Source of the DNA: Actinomycetota bacterium
GTDB lineage: Bacteria; Actinomycetota; Actinomycetes; JACCUZ01
DNA length: 5,154 bases
Direction: 5' to 3'
Assembly (NCBI GenBank): GCA_030841195.1
Contig: JAVEDA010000312.1
Location: 1-5,154 of the forward strand
Under the pieces are notes generated by a model, which worked only from the letters and a program-made list of their open reading frames with translations, ran no database searches and was not told where the DNA came from. Shown piece after piece: positions 1-5,154 of the stretch (position 1 is its first letter; every line of letters starts with the position of its first letter). The translations under genes and the position numbers were made by a program.

Positions 1-15
1 GTTCAGCAATCTTCC

Positions 16-40
16 AGCCGGGTGATGACGCCCGGTTTGT
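16..40 (+). terminator. Terminator-like hairpin of an upstream gene
   Basis: A stem forms between AGCCGGGTG (16-24) and CGCCCGGTT (29-37), with one or two G-T pairs, around an ATGA loop. TTTGT follows the stem directly. This looks like a short intrinsic terminator and would close a + strand gene to the left of the window, none of which is visible here. The T-tract is short, so the call is tentative. Confidence 0.35.
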
Positions 41-124
41 CCGCGGTTACGCAGGGCATCAAGCGTCTCACTTCGTGGACATCGGGGAATTTTTTGTACG
101 CTGAATTGTCTCGTTTGCCCACAA

Positions 125-161
125 TGACCCGATGGTCAACTTGGTCATCACGAACTGGTCA
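125..161. promoter_or_regulatory. Candidate operator: repeated TGGTCA boxes
   Basis: TGGTCA occurs three times in 29 bases (133-138, 142-147, 156-161). TGACC at 125-129 forms an inverted pair with GGTCA at 134-138. The boxes surround the -35 region of the candidate promoter for the cell-wall hydrolase gene. Such clustering suggests a transcription-factor site. I cannot assign the factor; the two-component regulator MtrA, which controls cell-wall hydrolase genes in actinobacteria and binds direct repeats, is one possibility only. Confidence 0.35.
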
Positions 162-169
162 CGTACTGT
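141..169 (+). promoter_or_regulatory. Candidate sigma-70-type promoter of the riboswitch/NlpC-P60 transcript
   Basis: TTGGTC (141-146) and TACTGT (164-169) are separated by 17 bases and fit the -35 (TTGnnn) and -10 (TAnnnT) patterns of housekeeping actinobacterial promoters. Transcription would begin near 176, which leaves the whole aptamer at 223-359 inside the 5' leader. The location is right, but the -35 match is only partial. Confidence 0.4.
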
Positions 170-222
170 TCGCGCTCAGGTGACCGTTGTGTCGCCGTCC
201 CGACCCCGGACGGCAGCGGCCA

Positions 223-361
223 CCTCCGCCGAGTCCAACCCGGCCGCGCGAGCGGTTCGGTGCGGAGCCGGGGACCCAAGTCCCTGGGGCGAATCGCGTG
301 CCCCGGCACGCGTAGGGCGCGATCTCCCGCCCGAGCCCGTCAGCTCACCCGGTAGGCGGCT
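223..361 (+). ncRNA. Cyclic di-AMP riboswitch (ydaO/yuaA family)
   Basis: The leader carries the conserved blocks of the ydaO/yuaA aptamer in order: GCCGAGTCCAACCC (228-241), GGGGACCCAA (270-279), TGGGGCGAATC (285-295), GTAGGGCG (312-319), then CCCGAGCCCGTCAGCT (330-345) and ACCCGGTAGGC (347-357). The closing P1 helix is CCGCC (226-230) with GGCGG (355-359). A variable stem is formed by GCGTGC (296-301) and GCACGC (306-311), and GGGCG (315-319) pairs with CGCCC (328-332). This class binds cyclic di-AMP. In actinobacteria it typically lies before genes for cell-wall hydrolases and resuscitation factors, and ligand usually lowers expression. The next gene here is an NlpC/P60 hydrolase, which fits. 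No T-tract terminator lies between aptamer and start codon; the Shine-Dalgarno begins about 4 nt after P1. Control is therefore either at translation or by a terminator that I cannot see. Confidence 0.93.
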
Positions 362-380
362 GAGGAGAAGGAGTGCCGCC
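355..380 (+). promoter_or_regulatory. Shine-Dalgarno inside a P1-competing hairpin
   Basis: GAGGAGAAGGAG (362-373) is a strong purine-rich ribosome-binding site 10 nt before GTG 384, and it decides that start. It sits in the 14-nt loop of a possible six-pair GC hairpin, GGCGGC (355-360) with GCCGCC (375-380). The 5' arm of this hairpin is also the 3' strand of aptamer helix P1, so the two structures exclude each other. That could couple ligand binding to ribosome access, but it is inferred from base pairing alone. Confidence 0.5.
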
Positions 381-383
381 CTC

Positions 384-1418
384 GTGGCGACCTTGAACAG
401 GCGCGGCCTGAGTTTTGCCATGTCCGGCCTGGCGATCGTGGCGCTCATCGCTGCCGTGCCCGGGTCCGCCACAGCCGCCCCCCGTCCCTCCCTGCACAAG
501 GTGCAGGTGCAGGTCGACAAGCTCAACCGGCAGGCCGATGCCGCCACCGAGAGCTTCAACACCGCTCGCGTGCGCTTCGGCGAGGCCAACCGCCGGCTCA
601 CGGTCGTCAAGCACCGGCTGGCGGCCAAGCAAGCCGAGGTCGACGCCATGCAGTCCTCCGTTGGCCAGCTTGCGGCGGCGGCCTACAAGTCCGGCGGGCT
701 CGATCCCACGTTCCAGATCCTGCTCGCCGACGATCCGGAGTCGTTCCTGCAGTCGGCCGTCGCGCTCAACCAGCTCGGCCGCCAGCAGGCCGAGACCCTC
801 GCCAGGGTCGTCGCCGCCCGCCAGGGCCTCGCGGCGGCGCGCAACGACGTCACCCAGCAGCGAGCCAGGGCCAGCGCCCTGGCCAAGCAGATCGCCAGCC
901 AGAAGCATGCCGTCGAAGCCAAGCTCGCCGAGGCCAAGCAGTTGCTCGGCACGCTCAAGGCCGACCAGCTGGCGAGGTACAACGCCGCAATTCACGCCGC
1001 CGCGGCGCACGGCCACACGGTCGCCTCCCGGTCGCGGTCCGGCAACATCCCGAGCTACAACGGCCCCGCCTCCGGCCGGGCGTCCGAGGCCATCAAGACG
1101 GCCTACGCCCAGCTCGGCGACCCCTATGTCTACGGCGCGGCCGGCCCGAGCGCGTTCGACTGCTCCGGCCTGACGATGTTTGCCTGGAACTCCGCCGGCG
1201 TCTCGCTCCCGCACTCGTCCTCGGCGCAGTACTCGTCCACGCGGCACGTCTCGATTTCCGACCTGCAGCCGGGCGACCTCGTCTTCTACTACAGCCCGAT
1301 CAGCCACGTCGCCATCTACATCGGGGGCGGCCGCATCATCCACGCACCCCACCCGGGTCGCTCCGTCGAGATCGCGCCGCTGCACGAGATGCCGATCGTC
1401 GGAGCCGGACGCCCGTAA
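384..1418 (+). CDS. Secreted coiled-coil NlpC/P60 peptidoglycan hydrolase
   Basis: A predicted cell-wall endopeptidase (family C40) of 344 residues that would cut stem-peptide bonds in peptidoglycan outside the cell. From GTG 384 it opens with a signal peptide: basic LNRRG, a hydrophobic core at about 12-26, and SATA before a likely cut after residue 31. Residues about 36-205 are Ala/Gln/Lys-rich heptad-like helix, as in the regulatory coiled coils of RipA-type and similar hydrolases. A Ser/Gly linker follows, and the NlpC/P60 domain covers about 235-340. The triad is Cys260 (FDCSGL), His308 (SHVAIY) and His320 (IIHAPH); the spacings of 48 and 12 match the family. I chose GTG 384 because it has a strong Shine-Dalgarno, gives a clean signal peptide and leaves the riboswitch untranslated. 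An in-frame ATG at 132 would add 84 residues encoded by the aptamer. Regulation is probably by cyclic di-AMP. The exact bond cleaved is not known. Confidence 0.93.
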   Translation: MATLNRRGLSFAMSGLAIVALIAAVPGSATAAPRPSLHKVQVQVDKLNRQADAATESFNTARVRFGEANRRLTVVKHRLAAKQAEVDAMQSSVGQLAAAAYKSGGLDPTFQILLADDPESFLQSAVALNQLGRQQAETLARVVAARQGLAAARNDVTQQRARASALAKQIASQKHAVEAKLAEAKQLLGTLKADQLARYNAAIHAAAAHGHTVASRSRSGNIPSYNGPASGRASEAIKTAYAQLGDPYVYGAAGPSAFDCSGLTMFAWNSAGVSLPHSSSAQYSSTRHVSISDLQPGDLVFYYSPISHVAIYIGGGRIIHAPHPGRSVEIAPLHEMPIVGAGRP

Positions 1419-1433
1419 GTGGTGCTGGTCACT

Positions 1434-1456
1434 CCTGCCGCAGGCGCCGCGGCGGG
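1434..1456 (+). terminator. GC-rich hairpin after the NlpC/P60 gene
   Basis: CCTGCCGC (1434-1441) pairs with GCGGCGGG (1449-1456), with one T-G pair, around a 7-nt loop, 15 nt after the stop codon. There is no T-tract. Tail-less hairpins have been proposed as terminators in high-GC actinobacteria. The position, between the stop codon and a new promoter, supports this role, but the composition makes chance stems common. Confidence 0.35.
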
Positions 1457-1473
1457 TGCCCGTGCGTCCCACC

Positions 1474-1479
1474 TAGCAT
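1474..1479 (+). promoter_or_regulatory. -10 box of a probable leaderless promoter
   Basis: TAGCAT fits the TAnnnT -10 pattern and ends 6 nt before GTG 1486. Transcription would start at or next to the start codon, giving a leaderless mRNA, which is common in actinobacteria. This agrees with the lack of a Shine-Dalgarno before 1486 and with an in-frame TAG at 1474 that blocks any earlier start. I see no good -35 box; that region lies in the 3' arm of the preceding hairpin. Confidence 0.5.
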
Positions 1480-1485
1480 GGCCGG

Positions 1486-2964
1486 GTGCAGCCGTACGAC
1501 GACGCGGGTTCCCCGCCGCCCAACGACCCGGCGGGCGGGCTGCCTGACCACCAGGCCCCCGCTCAGTCCGGTGCAGGCTACGTACCCGCAGCCGACGCCA
1601 CCGACCACCCGTTCGACGTGAGCGGCCGGGTCGGCGGACCACGGCAAGGTCGTCCGCTGGCGCCGAACCTGCTCTCCCGGATGATGGTCGCCGGCCTGAT
1701 CCTGGCCGCGGTCCTGGTCGCGGCCGGCGTGGCGTTTGTGTGGGGCGACGACGCCGAGAAAGGCGCTTCCCTCCCGACTCCTCACCCCACCGGCCAGCAG
1801 ACGAACAACGCCGTGGCCGGGCAGCGGGCCGGCATCGCCGACTTGCTGGCGCGACGCGGCAAGGCGATCCGCGACCACGACAAGGCGGCCTTCCTCGCCC
1901 TCATCGACCCCACGGCTGAGCAGTTCCGCAGCGAGCAGAGCCAGCTGTTTGACCGGCTCGTTCACGTGCCCTTCTCGGATTGGTCCTACGTGCTGGCCGG
2001 CGAGGGGCCGGCTCTGCCGAAGAACCGCTCCGTGCAGTTGCCCAAGGGTTCCACGATCGCCCGGGTGCGGCTCGACTACCAGCTGGCCGGCAGCGACTCG
2101 CAGGTCGAGCGCGAGCAGTACCTCACGGTGGTGCCGCGAGGTGGGCAGTGGCTGCTCGCCGGCAACGACGACGCGACCGCCAGCGGGTTGAAGACCGAGT
2201 CGGACATCTGGGACCTCGGCCCCGTGCAAGTCGTACACGGTAAGCAGAGTCTGGTTCTGGGTGATGCCCCTAAGAAGGAGCTGCAAAGTCTTGCCGCCGA
2301 GGCTGATCGTGGCGTGCACGACGTTGGGGTCGTCTGGCGGCGCCCGTGGTCGCATCACCCGGTCATCGTGTTCCCCCAGTCGCAGAGCGACATGGCCACA
2401 CTGATCGGGAACGACGGCAAAGGCCTGAGCCAGATCGCGGCGGTGACCACAGGATCCTTCGAGTCCGGCCTGTCCCGGGGCGACCGGGTCGTGGTCAACC
2501 CCAGCGCGTGGCGCACGCTCGGTTCGCTGGGCCGCCGCGTCGTGCTGGCCCACGAGATCACGCATCTGGCGACACGGGCCATCACGGTCAACAACGTGCC
2601 CATCTGGCTATCCGAAGGGTTTGCCGACTACGTCGCCTACCGGGCCGTCCAGGTGCCGACCAACGTGGTGGCCGGTGACGTGCTCAACGACGTGCGCAAG
2701 GGCAAGGGACCGAAGAACCTGCCGGAGGACGCCGACTTCGACGCAGCCCGAGGAGACATCGCCGCGGCCTACGAGGGCGCCTGGCTCGCCTGCCGGATGA
2801 TCGCGGAACGCTACGGAGAGAAGCGGCTCATCGCGTTGTACGTGTCGTACGCCAACAACAAGTCCGTGCCGGAGTCAGGACAGATCAAAGCGACCCTCGA
2901 CATCAGCGAAGCGCAGCTGGTCACGCAGTGGCGGGCCTATCTGGGGGCTCGGGCGGGCGCATGA
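1486..2964 (+). CDS. Membrane-anchored zinc metallopeptidase (peptidase MA-like) with NTF2-like region
   Basis: A 492-residue protein. Residues 1-65 are Pro/Gly/Asp-rich and probably cytoplasmic. A single membrane helix at about 67-86 (MMVAGLILAAVLVAAG and onward) anchors it, with the rest outside. Residues about 110-235 look like an NTF2/SnoaL-type domain: a helix with RRGKAIRDHD and FLALIDP, then strands ending YLTVV and QWLLAGND. The C-terminal part is a gluzincin-type peptidase: HEITH at 356-360 (His356 and His360 as zinc ligands, Glu357 catalytic) and EGFADY with Glu377 as third ligand 17 residues later. All catalytic residues are present, so it should be active. The family assignment rests on motif and layout; the substrate is unknown. 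It probably heads a transcript with the downstream M48 protease, reached through two ATGA junctions. GTG 1486 is the earliest possible start in this frame; ATG 1681 would delete the cytoplasmic tail. Confidence 0.87.
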   Translation: MQPYDDAGSPPPNDPAGGLPDHQAPAQSGAGYVPAADATDHPFDVSGRVGGPRQGRPLAPNLLSRMMVAGLILAAVLVAAGVAFVWGDDAEKGASLPTPHPTGQQTNNAVAGQRAGIADLLARRGKAIRDHDKAAFLALIDPTAEQFRSEQSQLFDRLVHVPFSDWSYVLAGEGPALPKNRSVQLPKGSTIARVRLDYQLAGSDSQVEREQYLTVVPRGGQWLLAGNDDATASGLKTESDIWDLGPVQVVHGKQSLVLGDAPKKELQSLAAEADRGVHDVGVVWRRPWSHHPVIVFPQSQSDMATLIGNDGKGLSQIAAVTTGSFESGLSRGDRVVVNPSAWRTLGSLGRRVVLAHEITHLATRAITVNNVPIWLSEGFADYVAYRAVQVPTNVVAGDVLNDVRKGKGPKNLPEDADFDAARGDIAAAYEGAWLACRMIAERYGEKRLIALYVSYANNKSVPESGQIKATLDISEAQLVTQWRAYLGARAGA

Positions 2965-3041
2965 GCGAGCCTGCGAGCTCATCATCGGCACAGCGCGTCC
3001 TGCGAGTGCGGCTGACGAGCGCCAGCGAGGAAGGCGCATGA
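2961..3041 (+). CDS. Hypothetical 26-residue mini-ORF joining the two protease genes
   Basis: ATG 2961 overlaps the TGA of the upstream peptidase gene (ATGA, 2961-2964). The frame runs 26 codons to a TGA at 3039 that overlaps the ATG of the M48 gene (ATGA, 3038-3041). The peptide begins MSEPASSSSAQ, is Ser/Arg/Glu-rich, and has no membrane segment or known motif. Its last codons contain the Shine-Dalgarno of the M48 gene. It could be a real small protein, a translational-coupling device that carries ribosomes across the gap, or a by-product of a repeat that happens to be open. I cannot tell these apart from one sequence. Confidence 0.35.
   Translation: MSEPASSSSAQRVLRVRLTSASEEGA
3027..3034 (+). 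promoter_or_regulatory. Shine-Dalgarno of the M48 protease gene
   Basis: GAGGAAGG lies just ahead of ATG 3038, with the GAGG core 7 nt from the start codon. It supports this start and means the M48 gene can be initiated independently even if the mini-ORF is not translated. Confidence 0.6.
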
Positions 3042-4324
3042 GCAACCGCACGGCCCTGGTCGTGACGTTCGCGTTGCTGGCCATAGCGTTGTTCGGTGTG
3101 CTCGCCGTCTGGACACCGTGGACGACCCTGCCTCTGCACGGCGCTGCTGCGGTGCGCGCCGACCCATCGCGCGACTTCACGGCTGCCCAGATCGTGCGGG
3201 AGAACTCCTACCACGCCGCTGTGCGCCCGCCGGCGTACCTCTCGCTCGCTCTTGGCATGGTCGTCGCGATCGTTCTCGGCCTGACCCCGCTCGGCGCGCG
3301 GATCGTCTCCGCTGTCGCCGCACCCCTCGGCGGCGGTTGGGGGTGGCGGGTGCTCCTCGGCACGATCGCCCTCACGGCGATCGGCCGGCTGGCGGTGCTG
3401 CCGTTCGACGCCCGCGCGGAGGCGGCGCAGCGCCGCTTCGGCCTGTCTGCGCAGACCTGGGCGTCCTGGGGGGTCGATGTCGCCAAGGGGTACGCCGTCG
3501 GGCTCATCGTCACGCTGCTGATGCTCTTCGGCGTCGTGGCGCTGGCCAGGCGTTCACCACAGTGGTGGTGGTCATTCGGTGCGGTGCTCGGTGCGCTGCT
3601 CGTCGTGGTTGTGTCCTTCGCGTATCCAGTGGTCGTAGAGCCGGTTTTTAACAAGTTCACGTCGATGCCGGCCGGCCCGCTGCGCACCTCGTTGCTCTCG
3701 ATGGCGGAGCAAGACGGCGTGCCCGCTCGTGACGTGCTGGTCGCCGACGCGTCACGGCGCACCAACTCGCTCAACGCCTACGTCTCAGGGTTCGGCGCGA
3801 CGCGACGGATCGTGGTCTACGACACGTTGCTCAAGGACGCGAGGCCTGACGAAGTGCGGCTCATCGTCGCCCACGAGCTCGGCCACGCCAAGGCCGGGGA
3901 CGTGCTGTGGGGCACCTTGGTCGGCGCGCTGGGTTTAGCCCTGGCCGTGTGCGGGCTTGCCATACTGCTGCGCTGGCAGTGGCTGCTCGATCGCGGCGGA
4001 GTGAACGGACCAGGGGACGCTCGGGCGGTTGGGCTCCTGCTCGCGTTGCTGGCGCTCATCTCGTTCGCCTCGGGGCCCGGGCAGGCCCTGGTGTCGCGGC
4101 GCATCGAGTCACGGGCCGACCTGCATTCGCTCAACCTCACCCGTGAGCCCGACCAGTTCGTTGCCATGCAGCGACGGTTGGCCACGGTCAATCTGTCCGA
4201 TCTCGATCCGTCACCCTTGGTGTTCGGCATGTTCGCGACGCATCCGACAGCGCCGCAGCGCATCGCGCTCGCGCGTACCTGGGCCGAGGTGCACCACGTG
4301 CCGGTGCCGCCTGCGTCGCGCTAA
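3038..4324 (+). CDS. M48 family membrane zinc metalloprotease (Ste24/CAAX protease 1-like)
   Basis: A 428-residue multi-pass membrane protease. About seven hydrophobic helices are visible, at roughly 5-27, 66-86, 103-121, 150-170, 178-200, 289-311 and 330-350. Conserved M48 features follow in order: NSLNAYVSGFG (243-253), zinc-binding HELGH (279-283; His279, His283, catalytic Glu280), the third ligand Glu357 in ESRAD, and a C-terminal FATHPTAPQRIALA (399-412). Length and topology fit the Ste24/M48A type better than HtpX, which is nearer 290 residues. Bacteria lack prenylated a-factor, so a housekeeping role in degrading or trimming membrane proteins is more likely; the substrate is unknown. 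ATG 3038 has a good Shine-Dalgarno and overlaps the mini-ORF stop. It is probably co-transcribed with the metallopeptidase before it. Confidence 0.95.
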   Translation: MSNRTALVVTFALLAIALFGVLAVWTPWTTLPLHGAAAVRADPSRDFTAAQIVRENSYHAAVRPPAYLSLALGMVVAIVLGLTPLGARIVSAVAAPLGGGWGWRVLLGTIALTAIGRLAVLPFDARAEAAQRRFGLSAQTWASWGVDVAKGYAVGLIVTLLMLFGVVALARRSPQWWWSFGAVLGALLVVVVSFAYPVVVEPVFNKFTSMPAGPLRTSLLSMAEQDGVPARDVLVADASRRTNSLNAYVSGFGATRRIVVYDTLLKDARPDEVRLIVAHELGHAKAGDVLWGTLVGALGLALAVCGLAILLRWQWLLDRGGVNGPGDARAVGLLLALLALISFASGPGQALVSRRIESRADLHSLNLTREPDQFVAMQRRLATVNLSDLDPSPLVFGMFATHPTAPQRIALARTWAEVHHVPVPPASR

Positions 4325-4336
4325 AAGGGTCCTGTG
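4323..4336 (+). promoter_or_regulatory. Shine-Dalgarno and GTG of a possible leader ORF
   Basis: AAAAGGG (4323-4329) lies 4 nt before GTG 4334, a better initiation signal than any before the WXG100-like start at 4381. The frame from 4334 encodes 65 residues to 4531, beginning MDNGYGRLAGSASLDPW, and overlaps the next gene out of frame. Beyond the first 16 or so residues it becomes Ser/Pro/Arg-rich like an off-frame shadow. It may be a leader that feeds ribosomes to 4381, the true start of a frameshifted gene, or chance. Confidence 0.3.
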
Positions 4337-4380
4337 GACAACGGATACGGACGGCTGGCCGGCTCTGCCAGTCTCGATCC

Positions 4381-4668
4381 GTGGTCCTGGAAGTGCACAC
4401 CGATGATCTCGTCGCCGCCGGCGCGGCTCTGCGCTGCCTCGGCGGCCGAGTGTCGTCCTACGCTCACCAGCTCGACCACCGTGTCGCTGTGGTCGCCACT
4501 GGAGTCGAGGGCGAGGTCGGCTCGTCCCTGACGCGGGCCTGGACGGACGTGGCGCTGGCACTCGATGACCTAGTGGCCGGCTTCGAGATCTACGGCCGGG
4601 CTCTCGACGAGGTGGCCGCGCGCTATGCCGAGGTCGAGGCCGAACTCACCGCCCGCGTGCCGCCATGA
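4381..4668 (+). CDS. Small Esx/WXG100-like helical protein
   Basis: A 95-residue protein that looks like a helix-turn-helix member of the WXG100/Esx group, small partners or substrates of type VII secretion. It starts MVLEVHTDDLVAAGAAL, a common opening for these proteins. It has a first helix at about 8-36, a Gly-containing turn, Trp54 (AWTD, where canonical members have W-x-G) and a second helix at about 58-90. YAEVE (82-86) fits the YxxxD/E secretion signal. The missing Gly after Trp makes it an atypical member. The stop overlaps the start of the next gene by ATGA, and that gene carries a WSG motif, so the two products probably pair. The start is uncertain: GTG 4381 has no clear Shine-Dalgarno, and GTG 4393 is an alternative. 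Confidence 0.7.
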   Translation: MVLEVHTDDLVAAGAALRCLGGRVSSYAHQLDHRVAVVATGVEGEVGSSLTRAWTDVALALDDLVAGFEIYGRALDEVAARYAEVEAELTARVPP

Positions 4669-5154
4669 GAATTGTCGTGTCTCCCGAACAGATCGGCCCG
4701 GGCAGGTGGTTGCTTCCCCGGCTGCCACCGTCCGACCCAGCGGCGCTGCGGCGGCTGGCGGATGACTGCCGCGAGCTGCAGGCAGTGCTCGGTGGCGTCG
4801 CGCGTGACGCTGACTGGGTGCTGGCCGACCTGCGGCGTGGCTGGTCGGGCGACGCCGCGAGCCAGGCCCCTGCGCCGCTGCTCATCCTGCGCGAAGACCT
4901 GAGCGTCGTCCGACATGCGCTCGACGTGTTCTCGTTCGAGCTCGACCGGCTCGCGGCGGCGTTGTCCGCGGCCGAGGAGCGACACGGCTGGTCCTGGCGC
5001 AAAGTCGCCGTGGTGTCGGCGGTGGTTGCCGTAACCGCGGGATCGGTCATCGTGACAGTCGGATCATTGGGTACGGCGTCGCCGGGTGCGGCAGCTGCCG
5101 AGACGGCCGTTGTGTCGGCAGCGGCCGGTGAGATGGCGGCAGCGTCGGTTGCCG
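4665..5154 (+). CDS. WXG100-like protein, possible type VII effector (5' part, runs off the window)
   Basis: Open from ATG 4665 to the window edge, 163 codons and continuing. Residues about 24-105 are helical with a WSG at 60-62 (RRGWSGDAAS) in the turn, the hallmark of the WXG100 fold. A second helix (PLLILREDLSVVRHALD and onward, to about 105) follows. After a basic/aromatic stretch (WSWRK, 109-113) comes an Ala/Val/Gly-rich hydrophobic segment at about 114-138, then more Ala/Ser/Gly-rich sequence. This layout, a WXG domain plus a hydrophobic stretch in a longer protein after a small Esx-like gene, is typical of type VII secreted polymorphic toxins, whose toxin domain is C-terminal. That domain is outside the window, so the effector role is inferred. 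ATG 4665 is supported by the ATGA overlap with the previous stop. Confidence 0.75.
   Translation, partial: MRIVVSPEQIGPGRWLLPRLPPSDPAALRRLADDCRELQAVLGGVARDADWVLADLRRGWSGDAASQAPAPLLILREDLSVVRHALDVFSFELDRLAAALSAAEERHGWSWRKVAVVSAVVAVTAGSVIVTVGSLGTASPGAAAAETAVVSAAAGEMAAASVA

Larger units (their letters stand above)
2956..3043. repeat. Junction segment with 11-bp direct repeats and GCGAG modules
   Basis: GGCGCATGAGC occurs exactly at 2956-2966 and 3033-3043, at the two ends of the spacer between the protease genes. Inside are imperfect copies of a GAGCGAGC/GCGAG module (2963-2978 and 3015-3029). The segment resembles the GAGCGAGC-rich short intergenic repeats I associate with several actinobacterial genomes. 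That comparison is from memory; a genome-wide copy search would settle it. Confidence 0.4.

Noticed and set aside
76..102. Alternative promoter TGGACA (76-81) and TACGCT (97-102)
   Set aside because: The spacer is only 15 bases, shorter than normal; the pair at 141-169 fits better.
415..1173. 252-codon + strand frame overlapping the NlpC/P60 gene
   Set aside because: Ser/Pro/Arg-rich off-frame translation with no domain; the overlapping frame has a signal peptide and an intact catalytic triad.
345..1472. 375-codon open frame on the minus strand opposite the NlpC/P60 gene
   Set aside because: It is a mirror frame of a high-GC gene, with Gly/Arg/Asp-rich low-complexity sequence and no domain, and it runs across the riboswitch and the convincing + strand gene.
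1429..2565. 378-codon open frame on the minus strand opposite the metallopeptidase gene
   Set aside because: It has no recognisable motif and an Arg/Gly/Val/His-rich composition typical of an antisense shadow; the + frame has a membrane helix and HEITH...E motif.
2875..3214. Overlapping minus-strand frames across the protease junction
   Set aside because: They lie opposite the ends of two well-supported genes, have no motif and have no plausible ribosome-binding site.
1..5154. CRISPR arrays, tRNA or rRNA genes, insertion sequences
   Set aside because: I found no regularly spaced repeats, no tRNA-like cloverleaf, no rRNA signature and no transposase or terminal inverted repeats in the window.

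Overview
The window is high-GC DNA with long shadow reading frames on both strands, GTG starts, four-base ATGA gene overlaps and a leaderless-type promoter. Together with the gene content (a c-di-AMP riboswitch in front of an NlpC/P60 cell-wall hydrolase, and WXG100-like genes), this points to a Gram-positive actinobacterium. I cannot name the genus. All genes I accept are on the + strand.

Layout. Positions 1-383 hold no gene I believe. They contain a terminator-like hairpin near the left edge, a candidate promoter with repeated TGGTCA boxes, and a well-conserved ydaO/yuaA-type c-di-AMP aptamer (about 223-359) that ends next to a Shine-Dalgarno sequence. The riboswitch leads into a secreted coiled-coil plus NlpC/P60 peptidoglycan hydrolase that I start at GTG 384, not at ATG 132. 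A GC hairpin without a T-tract follows. The next gene starts at GTG 1486, 6 nt after a TAGCAT -10 box. It encodes a single-pass membrane protein with an NTF2-like region and an extracytoplasmic HEITH...E zinc-peptidase domain. A 26-codon mini-ORF, or intergenic repeat, links it through ATGA overlaps on both sides to a multi-pass M48 (Ste24/HtpX-like) membrane metalloprotease (3038-4324). After a 56-nt gap come a small helical Esx/WXG100-like protein (start probably GTG 4381) and, overlapping by ATGA, a WSG-motif protein that runs off the right edge (4665 onward).

How the genes may work together. The left part is a cell-wall remodelling gene under second-messenger control. The middle is a probable operon of two membrane zinc proteases, which suggests envelope protein quality control or regulated proteolysis; that role is inferred. 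The right end looks like the start of a type VII secretion substrate or polymorphic-toxin locus, whose effector and immunity parts would lie outside the window. I do not see a demonstrably new system. The points most worth checking are the compact riboswitch/start-site arrangement, the doubly coupled mini-ORF between the two proteases, and the truncated secretion-type pair.
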